Part shown: one piece after another, positions 1-6,374 of the stretch
Position numbering within the stretch: position 1 is the first letter of the stretch
How the letters are laid out: the number at the start of each line of letters is the position of its first letter
DNA from: a bacterium
GTDB lineage: Bacteria > Verrucomicrobiota > Verrucomicrobiae > Limisphaerales > J093
Length of the DNA: 12,954 nucleotides
Direction: 5' to 3'
NCBI GenBank assembly: GCA_021839785.1
Contig: JAKCAB010000060.1
Coordinates: forward strand, 1 to 12,954
Notes under the pieces: generated by a model
Databases searched by the model: none
What the model was told of the DNA's origin: nothing
Seen by the model: only the letters and a program-made list of their open reading frames with translations
Made by a program: the position numbers and the translations under genes

Positions 1-3000
1 CGTAGCTCTGGCCGGCCGACATGAGCGGGAAGTCAAGGTAGTCCATGACCGCCGCGATGGAAGGCGAGCCCTGGAAGCGGACGAGCGCGAGTGAGCCGTT
101 CGTGGAGCTCAACCGGAAATTGGTGTGCAGCGTAGTCGCGGTGGTTTGCGCCGGCTGGGCGTCGGCCCAAACGGTGAGGAACGCGTGCGATCCGATCGTG
201 GTGCCGGCGGGGAACTGCCAACGGGTGAGGTTGGTGTAGCTGTCGGTGAGGTAGTACGGCGACAGATCGATGACGTTGGTGCCGGCATTGTACAGTTCGA
301 TCCACGGATCGGCCTGGCCGGCGTTGTCCTTGAAGGCACCGGTGTTGAGTGGCTGGACTTCGTTGATCCAGACCGGCGGGAACGGATCGAGGGTTTGGAG
401 CGTGACGTTCGCCCGACTGGGCGTGACGCGGTTCAAGTCATTCGTAGCGGTGGCCGCCCAGTTGCCGACGCGATAAAGGTCCTGCGAGGGATCGATCAAC
501 TGGAGCGACGGCCCGAGGCCGGCAGCGTTGGTGGGCCAGGGCAGGCGGTTGTCGTAACGGACGTCGCAGATGCGCTGGTCTTCAGCGGGCGTGGCGCCGG
601 GCCTGATCAACTCCAGGTGCTCGCCGCCGTTGTCGAGCGAGCCGGGGAACTCGTCGAATATCGGAATCGTGGCTCCGTAAGCTTGGGCGAAGCCGGCCCG
701 GTCTTTTACCAACAAGAGGTAGCTCTTGGGCTGGATGATGGTGCCGGCGGGGAAGACATAACCCACGCCGTTCAGGCGGAACCCGGACAAGTCGAACGGC
801 ACGCTGGCCGACTGGTTCGAGAGCTCGACGAACGAGGCGTTCGGCTCAAGGGCGCTATAGTGGATTTCGTTGATGACAACGAAGTCCTGGACGCGCGGGA
901 TTGCACCCGCATAGGTCACCGTAATGGTGTCCGTGGCCCCGGGCAGCGGCTGGCCGCGGAGGTTCTTTCCGACCAGCACGAGCGTGTTGGTGGCCAGGGG
1001 CAGCGGCACGTTGATGCGGAACGTCGTTTGGTTGAACCAGCTCAATGGGTACGGCACGCCGTTGATTTCGATCGTAGCCACCGCGAACGGCGCGGTGCCT
1101 TGGAGGGTGGTGGTGGGCGTCGGCGAAACGAAGTCGTCCCCACCGTTGGAGGTAAGGGCGAATTGCTTGGCGTCATTCGAAGTCAAGAGGCGCTGGATGT
1201 AGCCCCGGCGTTGCTCGATGTAAGTGCTGATTCCGCGCGGATCGGTGGCGTCGGTGACACCGTTTTTCACCAAGGCCGCCCGGCGGGCGTCGATCTGAGG
1301 TTTGTAATTGACCGCGAGCAGCGGTCCGGCGACCGCGTCCTGGTAAGCTCGCCAGAGCATTCGCTTGAAGGTGACATTGTCGTACATGCGGTTGCCGATG
1401 GGATCCTGGCCGTTCCCGCCGAACGAACCGGCGCCCAGCGCGGCGCTCGAACCGTCGCCCAGTCCAAAGGTGAAGTCGATGTCCCACGGAATGAGCTCCC
1501 ACGGATACCCCGGCTGTTTGAGCGCGTACATGTTCTGGCCCACGTTGTAGGTCCAGGCATCCCAGTTGCCCATGATGCGATTGTAGGCGAAGACGCGCAT
1601 CCACTCTTCCATGTTCGCCAGCGCCATCATCCGTGCCGTGTAGTTCGTGGAGGTGTCGTTGGCGGCCGTGACCAGATCGAACACGTTCGTGAAGTTGTTG
1701 GCGGTGCCGCCATCCGGTCGGGGCTCCCAGATCCAGCGGTAACGCGCGGTCTTGAATTCGTTTCCCAGCGTGAGAAAGCGTTGCAGGGTGGCGCCGGTCG
1801 CGTTGAAACTGAGGTTGTTGTCCTGGAACTCGAACCAGACCGAAACCTTGTATAAATCGCCTCGCCCGCCGTCCGGAAACCAGCGCCGCGAGTATTTGCG
1901 GTTCGGCACCTCCAGATCCTCGGAGACGCTGCGGAACAGGCCGCCATTGCGGTAGAACCGCAGGTAATGGGCGTGCAGGTAAGGCAGGCCCAGCCTCTGA
2001 GCGAGCCACGCGGCAAGCTGGCTGCGGATGTCGGTTTCTTCCGGCCCGCCATTGCCGGTCGAGGCGAAGTTCCGCTCGGTGGTGCCGAGCAACAGGTCGT
2101 CCGCCGGAACGTTCACCACGATGTCGCCGAAGCCGGAATGGTACGGACTGCCTTTGTCGCGGAAGCCGGCGTGGTAGATGACGCGGAAATTGCCGCAGAC
2201 CAACGTGGCGTCGCGCCAGGTGTTGTCGAGACCGATGGACCGTCCACGCGCCTGTTCGGTCGCGGCCGTGCTCCAGAGGTGGTAATGGGCGAACGTCCCG
2301 AACGGCACGGTATCGTTCCAACGCACCAGGCATTCCTGTGCCGGGGCGCCCGCCGGAAACAGTGTGCTCGCCGATGGATTGGCCTGGTCCTGGGCGGTGA
2401 TCCGAAAAGCCACCAGCGCGCCGCTTGACTGGCCGGGAATCGTGGCGCTGTACACGCCATCACCGGCAATCTCGTCGCCGCCGGTGCCGTCGTCTCGCAT
2501 CGTCACCGCCTTGAGCGTGGTGCTGGGATCGACGCGGTACTGTACGCGGACCGTGCCGATGCCATCGGGATCCGAGAGCCGGCAGGTGACCACCACCGGC
2601 TCGCCGGTGCGGGGCAGGGCAGGGGAGTGGTTTACGCCGAAGATGGCTGGGGCGGCGTTGGCGACGAGCCGGCTGTTCGCCAGACCGGGGGTGCCCAGGT
2701 TGGCCGGCACGTTCATCCGCGCCGGAAGTTCGAGGTAATTGCCTTGAAGTCGAAACAGCACTTCCGGCCAGCCTTTGAGCCACCGGACTTTCGCGCGAAT
2801 GACGCCCGTCACGTTCTGGCTCAGGCCGCTTTTCACGACCGTGCGGATGCTGTTGACGCCGGTGTCGCCGTCCTCTTGGCCGCGAACGTGCAGGCAATTC
2901 GCGCCGCTCACCGCGCCCGCGCTTTCCACCGCCGACCGGCTCTGATTGCCGGTGAAAGTCCAACCGGTGGCGCCTGCCTCGAAATCGCCGTTGGTCAGCA

Positions 3001-6000
3001 GATTGGTGACCGTGCCGTCGCGGAAGACTTCGACCGCATCGACCAGACACTCGCCCGCCCCCTGCATCCCGATCCGCAGCCGGTTGGGCCCGAAGCTGGT
3101 GTTGCCGTTGTCCAGCCGGTTCGTGACCGCCACGGTCGTCCACGGCGCTTTGGCGGTTTCGTCGCTGTCCGCCCAGTTCGCGGCGCGCAGCGGGTCGGCG
3201 TTTGGGTCGATCAATTCGAGACTCGAGCCGCCGCCGTCGGCCCACTGGCCCCAGCGACCGCCGACGCCGTAAATCAGGTCGGCCACGGCGATGTGAATGA
3301 GGTTGGTCGTCAGCGCTCCTTGACTATTCGTGCTCACGAGGGCGTGCGGTTGGGTAAGCACCAGACGCTCGCCATCGTTGCTCAGGTTGCCGCTGAAATC
3401 GCCCAGCGTATTTTGGGCGGTCAACTGCGAGTAGTTTGCCCGCAGATGCGCGGCGTTTTTCGCGACGACCAAGTAGCCGCCGGCGGGCAGCGCGGTGTTG
3501 GTCGGGAACGTGAAGCCGATGCCCTGGCTGAACTCCCAGCCGCTGAGATTCACCGTGCCGGCGCTGCGGTTGTACAGCTCCACATAACTGTCGTCGGCGT
3601 CGCCTGAGATCGGCTCGTACATGATCTCGTTGATGACCACGGCCTCCTGGCGCCAAGGGGCGTTGGCCGCCCCCGGCGTGGAGCGGGACAAGCGGCGGAT
3701 GATCGGATCGCCGTCCGGGTAGCGGCCGGAAGAAACACCGTTTTCTTGCGCCTCGAACCGAACGGCGTCGAGCACTCGGGTGGCGGCAGGGTTGACGAAG
3801 TAGAGCGTCTCGCCGGCGGCGTTCAGGCGGAAGCCGAGTTGGTTGGAGTCGAAGGCAACGCATCCCCGCGCGGGCAGCACCGTGCCGTTGGGGATGCGGA
3901 AGCGGTTGGTCGCCGGCGGGTCGCTAAGCCAGCAACCCGAAATGTCCACGCTCGCATTGCTGTGGTTGTAGAGCTCGAGGTAATCGATGTCCGGCGGGTC
4001 CGTGTGGGCGAGGAATTCGTTGATGACCACGGCCGTCAGCGGGGATGGCACGACCGGGTCCATCGTGCCGGGCGAGCCGCCGATCAAGCTGCTGGCGGCC
4101 CACGCCGTGGGATCGGCTTCGCCGAGGCTGGGCCGCGCGAGCACGAGCGAGTGCCCGGCGCCGTCGGCCGCCGCGGGCCAGGGCGGGTCATCGGCGTACG
4201 TCAAATCCAGCCGGATGGCATCGCGGTTGTTGCGCAGTCGCAACGTGCCGGAGCTGGCGGGGAGCGAGTTGGTGTAAGGCCCCAGCACATTCGTGATCCC
4301 ATAGACCGCCTTGAGGTCGTCCGGTGCGGAGGCGACCACCACGAATCCGCCGGCGGGCAGGCTGAAGCCGTCCGGAAACCGGTAGTCGATGTCGCCGCTG
4401 ATCCGCCAGCCGGTGAGGTCTTCGAACACGGTGCGCGCGTTGTAGAGTTCGACGAACTCGAGGTTCCGGCCATCGGTCCGTGTCGCCGGCTTGTACATGA
4501 TTTCGCTGAAGATCATGCCGGTGGCGCAGCTGCACGGGCCGAGCGGCTCGCGCGGTGCGGGCAAAGGCGCGACCGCCGTGCTTTGCGTGCTGGACAAGTC
4601 ACGAAACTGGCCGGTCGCCGCGGCGGTCGCGGTATCGCCCGACACCGCAAAGCCGACGTAGATTCGGGCCGGCAGACCCGGCAGATTCGCCGATCCCAAG
4701 GACGTCCAGCTCTGGCCGTCGAAGCTGGCGTACCCGGTGAACTGGGCTCCCGATCGTTGAAGTCGCAGCCAGGTGTAAGGGTAGTTTGCCGGGAAACCAC
4801 CGGTGGGTGCCACGATCGTCGCCTTCGCGCCGACGCTGGCGCGCGATTCGAAGAAGCAGCCCAGCTCCGGCGAAGACGCGAAGATGCCGGCGAACCGCGC
4901 GTTCGCCTCCAGCGACTCGCGAGCCATGAAGCCGGCGCGCCCGTACGGGTCGGGCGTGCTCAGGTTCGCCACCCGCAGTTGGAGGTCAAAATCGCCGTCG
5001 CGCTGCTGCCAGCCAAACTGGAACTGATCGCTGGTTCCGCCAATCGTTGCCCCGGCGCCGGTCACGTCCACCCCGCCGGGCACGTAGTTGATACTGCCGG
5101 CCACCGTCGGACTCCCCACATCGGTGGGGAAAAATTGAACCGCCGTGAATTGGATCTGCGTGCCGGGGAGGATGGCGTTCGGCTGCGCGGCACGGTCGGT
5201 GACGTTGTTCACCGTGAGCGTGTAAGTCTGACCGTAAGTCAGTGTGCCGGTCGTGAGGATCACGGTACTGAAGTCCGGGCCGAACGCGGCACCGGTGACC
5301 GTGACGCCTTTGTCCAAGGCGTAGTTGGCCTGGTTCGTGGCGCCCGGCACCGCCAGCGCTTCGCTGAACGAAACGACGAGCTGGTTTTGCCCTGAGTTTT
5401 GGACCTCGACGAGCGTGGGCTTCTCGGTGTCGGGCAGGACGGTGAGGTACGCGAACTCGGTGTTGGTGGAGCCGAGGTTGTTGGTGAGGAAGGCCTGAAA
5501 GCGCGCGTTTTGGTCGGCCATCGTCACCGGGCCGTAGCTTAAATCCGCGCCCGAAGCTCCCGGGATGTCCTGGCCGTTGCGTTGCCAACGGTAACTCAGC
5601 AGATCGGGGTTGCCGACCTTCACGCTGAAGGTGGCCGTCTGGCCTTCGATGGCGGTGGTGTTGGTGGGTTGCTCGGTGATGGTCGGTGGCGTGAAGGCCA
5701 CCCCGTAAGGCAATAAGTGCGTCGCCAGCATCGGCGCCTCGTCGAGGCCGTTCGGGCCTTGCCAGCGGACGGCGAGGTTGTCGCCGCCGCCGCCCTCCTT
5801 TTGGAGCGCAGCGAGGTAGTATGACTTGCCGCCCTCAAGGTGGATCGGCGCCGACTGCTGGTTGGCCTCCCTCGTCCATTCGCGGGACGAGGTCCAGCCG
5901 GACACGTAGGCGATGAGTTTCTTGTTGGCCGGGTTGGAGTCGGTGCTCAACCACAGCTCGCCGCCGTCGTCCGTGGCAATCCAGAACGTGTAATCGCCGG

Positions 6001-6349
6001 TGCTCGGGGCGATGACGTAGCCGTGCATCCGTTGGCCGTAGTTCTCCAACACGTTGGTCGGCGCCTCGAAGAGGTCGGTGACGAAGTTCGTCGAGGTCGG
6101 GTTGTTCGGGTAGTCGGGTGAGCTCGTCAAGTCAGAAACGGCCGTGCCGGGAATGCCTTCCCACACCTCGCGCAGGATCGAGCCGGCCACGACCGTTCGT
6201 GCTCCCGACCCGGCCAGTGCGAGCACGAGGATCGCGGCCAGCCACGCCCGCGGGCGCGGTACCGAGGGTTGCGGCGGCCGATAATGGTCAGGGCCGCCAG
6301 CCGGCACGCGAGGTGAGCGGTTGGGAAGATCGTTCCTGGACTCGTTCAT
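1..6349 (-). CDS. Giant secreted PA14 / lamin-tail / CotH-kinase-like protein (3' end outside window)
   Basis: This frame runs from an ATG at 6349 to the left edge without a stop, giving 2,116 codons and no C-terminus. My reading of the translation gives, in order: an Arg/Pro-rich N-region and hydrophobic signal core (residues 35-50), a PA14 domain (57-215), an Ig-like domain (219-305), an SbsA-like Ig domain (308-405), a concanavalin-like sandwich (412-590), three LTDs (611-762, 772-897, 903-1065), a carbohydrate-binding-like module (1066-1206), an Ig-like module with an acidic loop (1234-1345), a CotH-kinase-like domain (1355-1722), a beta linker, then two more LTDs (1822-1980 and 1991 onward). 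It is probably exported and may bind glycans or surfaces while carrying a kinase-like domain; the exact role is unknown. The ATG is preferred because it lies 25 bases after the upstream stop and precedes the signal core; no strong Shine-Dalgarno is visible. The arrangement implies co-transcription and possibly translational coupling. The family call is firm, the function is inferred. Confidence 0.93.
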   Translation of the reverse strand, partial: MNESRNDLPNRSPRVPAGGPDHYRPPQPSVPRPRAWLAAILVLALAGSGARTVVAGSILREVWEGIPGTAVSDLTSSPDYPNNPTSTNFVTDLFEAPTNVLENYGQRMHGYVIAPSTGDYTFWIATDDGGELWLSTDSNPANKKLIAYVSGWTSSREWTREANQQSAPIHLEGGKSYYLAALQKEGGGGDNLAVRWQGPNGLDEAPMLATHLLPYGVAFTPPTITEQPTNTTAIEGQTATFSVKVGNPDLLSYRWQRNGQDIPGASGADLSYGPVTMADQNARFQAFLTNNLGSTNTEFAYLTVLPDTEKPTLVEVQNSGQNQLVVSFSEALAVPGATNQANYALDKGVTVTGAAFGPDFSTVILTTGTLTYGQTYTLTVNNVTDRAAQPNAILPGTQIQFTAVQFFPTDVGSPTVAGSINYVPGGVDVTGAGATIGGTSDQFQFGWQQRDGDFDLQLRVANLSTPDPYGRAGFMARESLEANARFAGIFASSPELGCFFESRASVGAKATIVAPTGGFPANYPYTWLRLQRSGAQFTGYASFDGQSWTSLGSANLPGLPARIYVGFAVSGDTATAAATGQFRDLSSTQSTAVAPLPAPREPLGPCSCATGMIFSEIMYKPATRTDGRNLEFVELYNARTVFEDLTGWRISGDIDYRFPDGFSLPAGGFVVVASAPDDLKAVYGITNVLGPYTNSLPASSGTLRLRNNRDAIRLDLTYADDPPWPAAADGAGHSLVLARPSLGEADPTAWAASSLIGGSPGTMDPVVPSPLTAVVINEFLAHTDPPDIDYLELYNHSNASVDISGCWLSDPPATNRFRIPNGTVLPARGCVAFDSNQLGFRLNAAGETLYFVNPAATRVLDAVRFEAQENGVSSGRYPDGDPIIRRLSRSTPGAANAPWRQEAVVINEIMYEPISGDADDSYVELYNRSAGTVNLSGWEFSQGIGFTFPTNTALPAGGYLVVAKNAAHLRANYSQLTAQNTLGDFSGNLSNDGERLVLTQPHALVSTNSQGALTTNLIHIAVADLIYGVGGRWGQWADGGGSSLELIDPNADPLRAANWADSDETAKAPWTTVAVTNRLDNGNTSFGPNRLRIGMQGAGECLVDAVEVFRDGTVTNLLTNGDFEAGATGWTFTGNQSRSAVESAGAVSGANCLHVRGQEDGDTGVNSIRTVVKSGLSQNVTGVIRAKVRWLKGWPEVLFRLQGNYLELPARMNVPANLGTPGLANSRLVANAAPAIFGVNHSPALPRTGEPVVVTCRLSDPDGIGTVRVQYRVDPSTTLKAVTMRDDGTGGDEIAGDGVYSATIPGQSSGALVAFRITAQDQANPSASTLFPAGAPAQECLVRWNDTVPFGTFAHYHLWSTAATEQARGRSIGLDNTWRDATLVCGNFRVIYHAGFRDKGSPYHSGFGDIVVNVPADDLLLGTTERNFASTGNGGPEETDIRSQLAAWLAQRLGLPYLHAHYLRFYRNGGLFRSVSEDLEVPNRKYSRRWFPDGGRGDLYKVSVWFEFQDNNLSFNATGATLQRFLTLGNEFKTARYRWIWEPRPDGGTANNFTNVFDLVTAANDTSTNYTARMMALANMEEWMRVFAYNRIMGNWDAWTYNVGQNMYALKQPGYPWELIPWDIDFTFGLGDGSSAALGAGSFGGNGQDPIGNRMYDNVTFKRMLWRAYQDAVAGPLLAVNYKPQIDARRAALVKNGVTDATDPRGISTYIEQRRGYIQRLLTSNDAKQFALTSNGGDDFVSPTPTTTLQGTAPFAVATIEINGVPYPLSWFNQTTFRINVPLPLATNTLVLVGKNLRGQPLPGATDTITVTYAGAIPRVQDFVVINEIHYSALEPNASFVELSNQSASVPFDLSGFRLNGVGYVFPAGTIIQPKSYLLLVKDRAGFAQAYGATIPIFDEFPGSLDNGGEHLELIRPGATPAEDQRICDVRYDNRLPWPTNAAGLGPSLQLIDPSQDLYRVGNWAATATNDLNRVTPSRANVTLQTLDPFPPVWINEVQPLNTGAFKDNAGQADPWIELYNAGTNVIDLSPYYLTDSYTNLTRWQFPAGTTIGSHAFLTVWADAQPAQTTATTLHTNFRLSSTNGSLALVRFQGSPSIAAVMDYLDFPLMSAGQSY
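2..886 (-). other. Two further lamin-tail domains at the cut C-terminal part of the downstream protein
   Basis: Residues 1822-1980 begin DFVVINEIHYSALEPNASF and continue VELSNQSASV; the next unit, from residue 1991, begins PVWINEVQPL with WIELYNAGTNVIDLS. The second unit runs off the window at residue 2116, so its closing strand is partial. The first shows the 'FPAGTIIQPKSYLLLV' strand and the second 'FPAGTTIGSHAFLTVW', both usual in bacterial LTDs. More LTDs or an EF-hand tail like that of the neighbour may follow outside the window. Confidence 0.85.
1184..2287 (-). other. CotH-kinase-like domain of the downstream protein
   Basis: Residues 1355-1722 carry the late CotH signature clearly: MGNWDAWTYNVGQNMYAL (Asn1595, Trp1596, Asp1597), then WELIPWDIDFTFG with Asp1623 and Asp1625. 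In CotH kinases these 'NwD...N.Y' and 'IPWDxD.tFG' segments supply catalytic and metal-binding acidic residues. Glu1477 in the SVSEDLEV strand fits the conserved Glu after the 'NG...' hairpin. The early 'RGNSS..KKS' segment is weak: the matching region reads RNFASTGNGG. CotH of Bacillus spore coat is an atypical protein kinase; homologues are widespread in secreted bacterial proteins. Activity here is inferred. Confidence 0.8.
2732..3154 (-). other. Carbohydrate-binding-like module (downstream protein)
   Basis: Residues 1066-1206 include VTNLLTNGDFEAGATGWTF, then a Ser/Gly-rich loop, NCLHVRGQEDGD and a closing strand VTGVIRAKVRWLKGWPEVLF. The 'LL.NGDFE.G..GW...G' opening is the signature of galactose-binding-like CBM4/9-type sandwiches. 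It sits between the third LTD and the Ig-like module before the CotH domain. Whether it binds sugar cannot be told from sequence alone. Confidence 0.65.
3155..4519 (-). other. Three tandem lamin-tail domains (downstream protein)
   Basis: Three LTD units occupy residues 611-762, 772-897 and 903-1065. Each starts with the signature strand (IFSEIMYKP, VVINEFLAH, VVINEIMYEP) and continues to FVELYN, YLELYN or YVELYN. The first and third have a W-x-(I/F)-S strand and 'LPAGGfvVV' or 'LPAGGYLVVA' strand; the second is shorter. LTDs are Ig-fold domains shared with nuclear lamins; in bacteria they occur on secreted enzymes and large surface proteins and are thought to mediate binding or anchoring. Confidence 0.88.
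4580..5116 (-). other. Concanavalin-like beta-sandwich of the downstream protein
   Basis: Residues 412-590 contain GGTSDQFQFGWQQRDGDFDL, then AGFMARESLEANARF, WLRLQRSGAQFTGYASFDG and AVSGDTATAAATGQFRDL. This is the pattern of the laminin-G/concanavalin-like, DUF1349-type domain: a 'f.y....GDFd...rv' strand, 'aGlm.Res', a 'WlRl.R.G..f.gy.S.DG..W' strand and a 'G.av.s......a.a.F..' strand. Such domains are common in secreted planctomycete and verrucomicrobial proteins and are presumed to bind glycans. The Ig-like and SbsA-like modules precede it and an LTD follows. Confidence 0.75.
5705..6181 (-). other. PA14 domain of the downstream protein
   Basis: Residues 57-215 begin ILREVWEGIPG, continue with YGQRMHGYVIAPSTGDYTFW and the ATDDGGELWLS motif, and end LAVRWQGPNG. 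These are the hallmark segments of bacterial PA14 domains: the G-x-Y-x-F beta strands, the DDG(x)xLW loop and the closing 'xxxW.gP.g' strand. PA14 domains are beta-barrels found in glycosidases, adhesins and toxins and often bind carbohydrate. The paired Asp of the DDG loop, used for calcium-dependent sugar binding in yeast PA14 adhesins, is present. Ligand unknown. Confidence 0.88.
6185..6349 (-). other. Signal peptide with long charged N-region (downstream protein)
   Basis: Residues 1-34 are polar and rich in Arg and Pro. They are followed by the hydrophobic run AWLAAILVLALAGSGA (35-50) and a possible cleavage site near TVVA|GS (55/56). The N-region is unusually long for a Sec signal; it holds no twin-arginine motif. 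An internal GTG at residue 15 could be an alternative start, but it has no better ribosome-binding site, so the ATG is kept. Confidence 0.75.
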
Positions 6350-6374
6350 GGCGTGCGCTTCGCGGCGGTCAATC
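6350..6374 (-). other. 25-base gap between the two giant genes
   Basis: Only 25 bases lie between the TAA of the upstream gene and the ATG of the downstream gene. There is no room for a terminator, no inverted repeat, and no recognisable promoter. On the coding strand a GAAG sits about 10 bases before the ATG and is at best a weak ribosome-binding site. The spacing supports one transcript; weak ribosome recruitment would fit reinitiation after the upstream stop, which is inference. Confidence 0.7.

Noticed and set aside
125..1855. Plus-strand open frame of 576 codons as a gene
   Set aside because: Same mirror-image register opposite the downstream giant gene, whose CotH and LTD motifs are clear in this stretch.
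1173..2333. Minus-strand open frame of 386 codons as a separate gene
   Set aside because: It is shifted one base from the real frame, is strongly Arg-rich, and overlaps the CotH-like domain that reads correctly in the continuous frame.
3746..5395. Plus-strand open frame of 549 codons as a gene
   Set aside because: It is codon-register antisense to the LTD and concanavalin-like part of the downstream protein and has shadow-like composition.
1..6349. Frameshift or pseudogene in the downstream gene
   Set aside because: An initial suspicion came from a miscounted start base. With the ATG at 6349 the frame is continuous through every recognised domain to the left edge.
6350..6374. Terminator or promoter between the genes
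   Set aside because: The gap is 25 bases with no inverted repeat, T-run, or -10/-35 pair.
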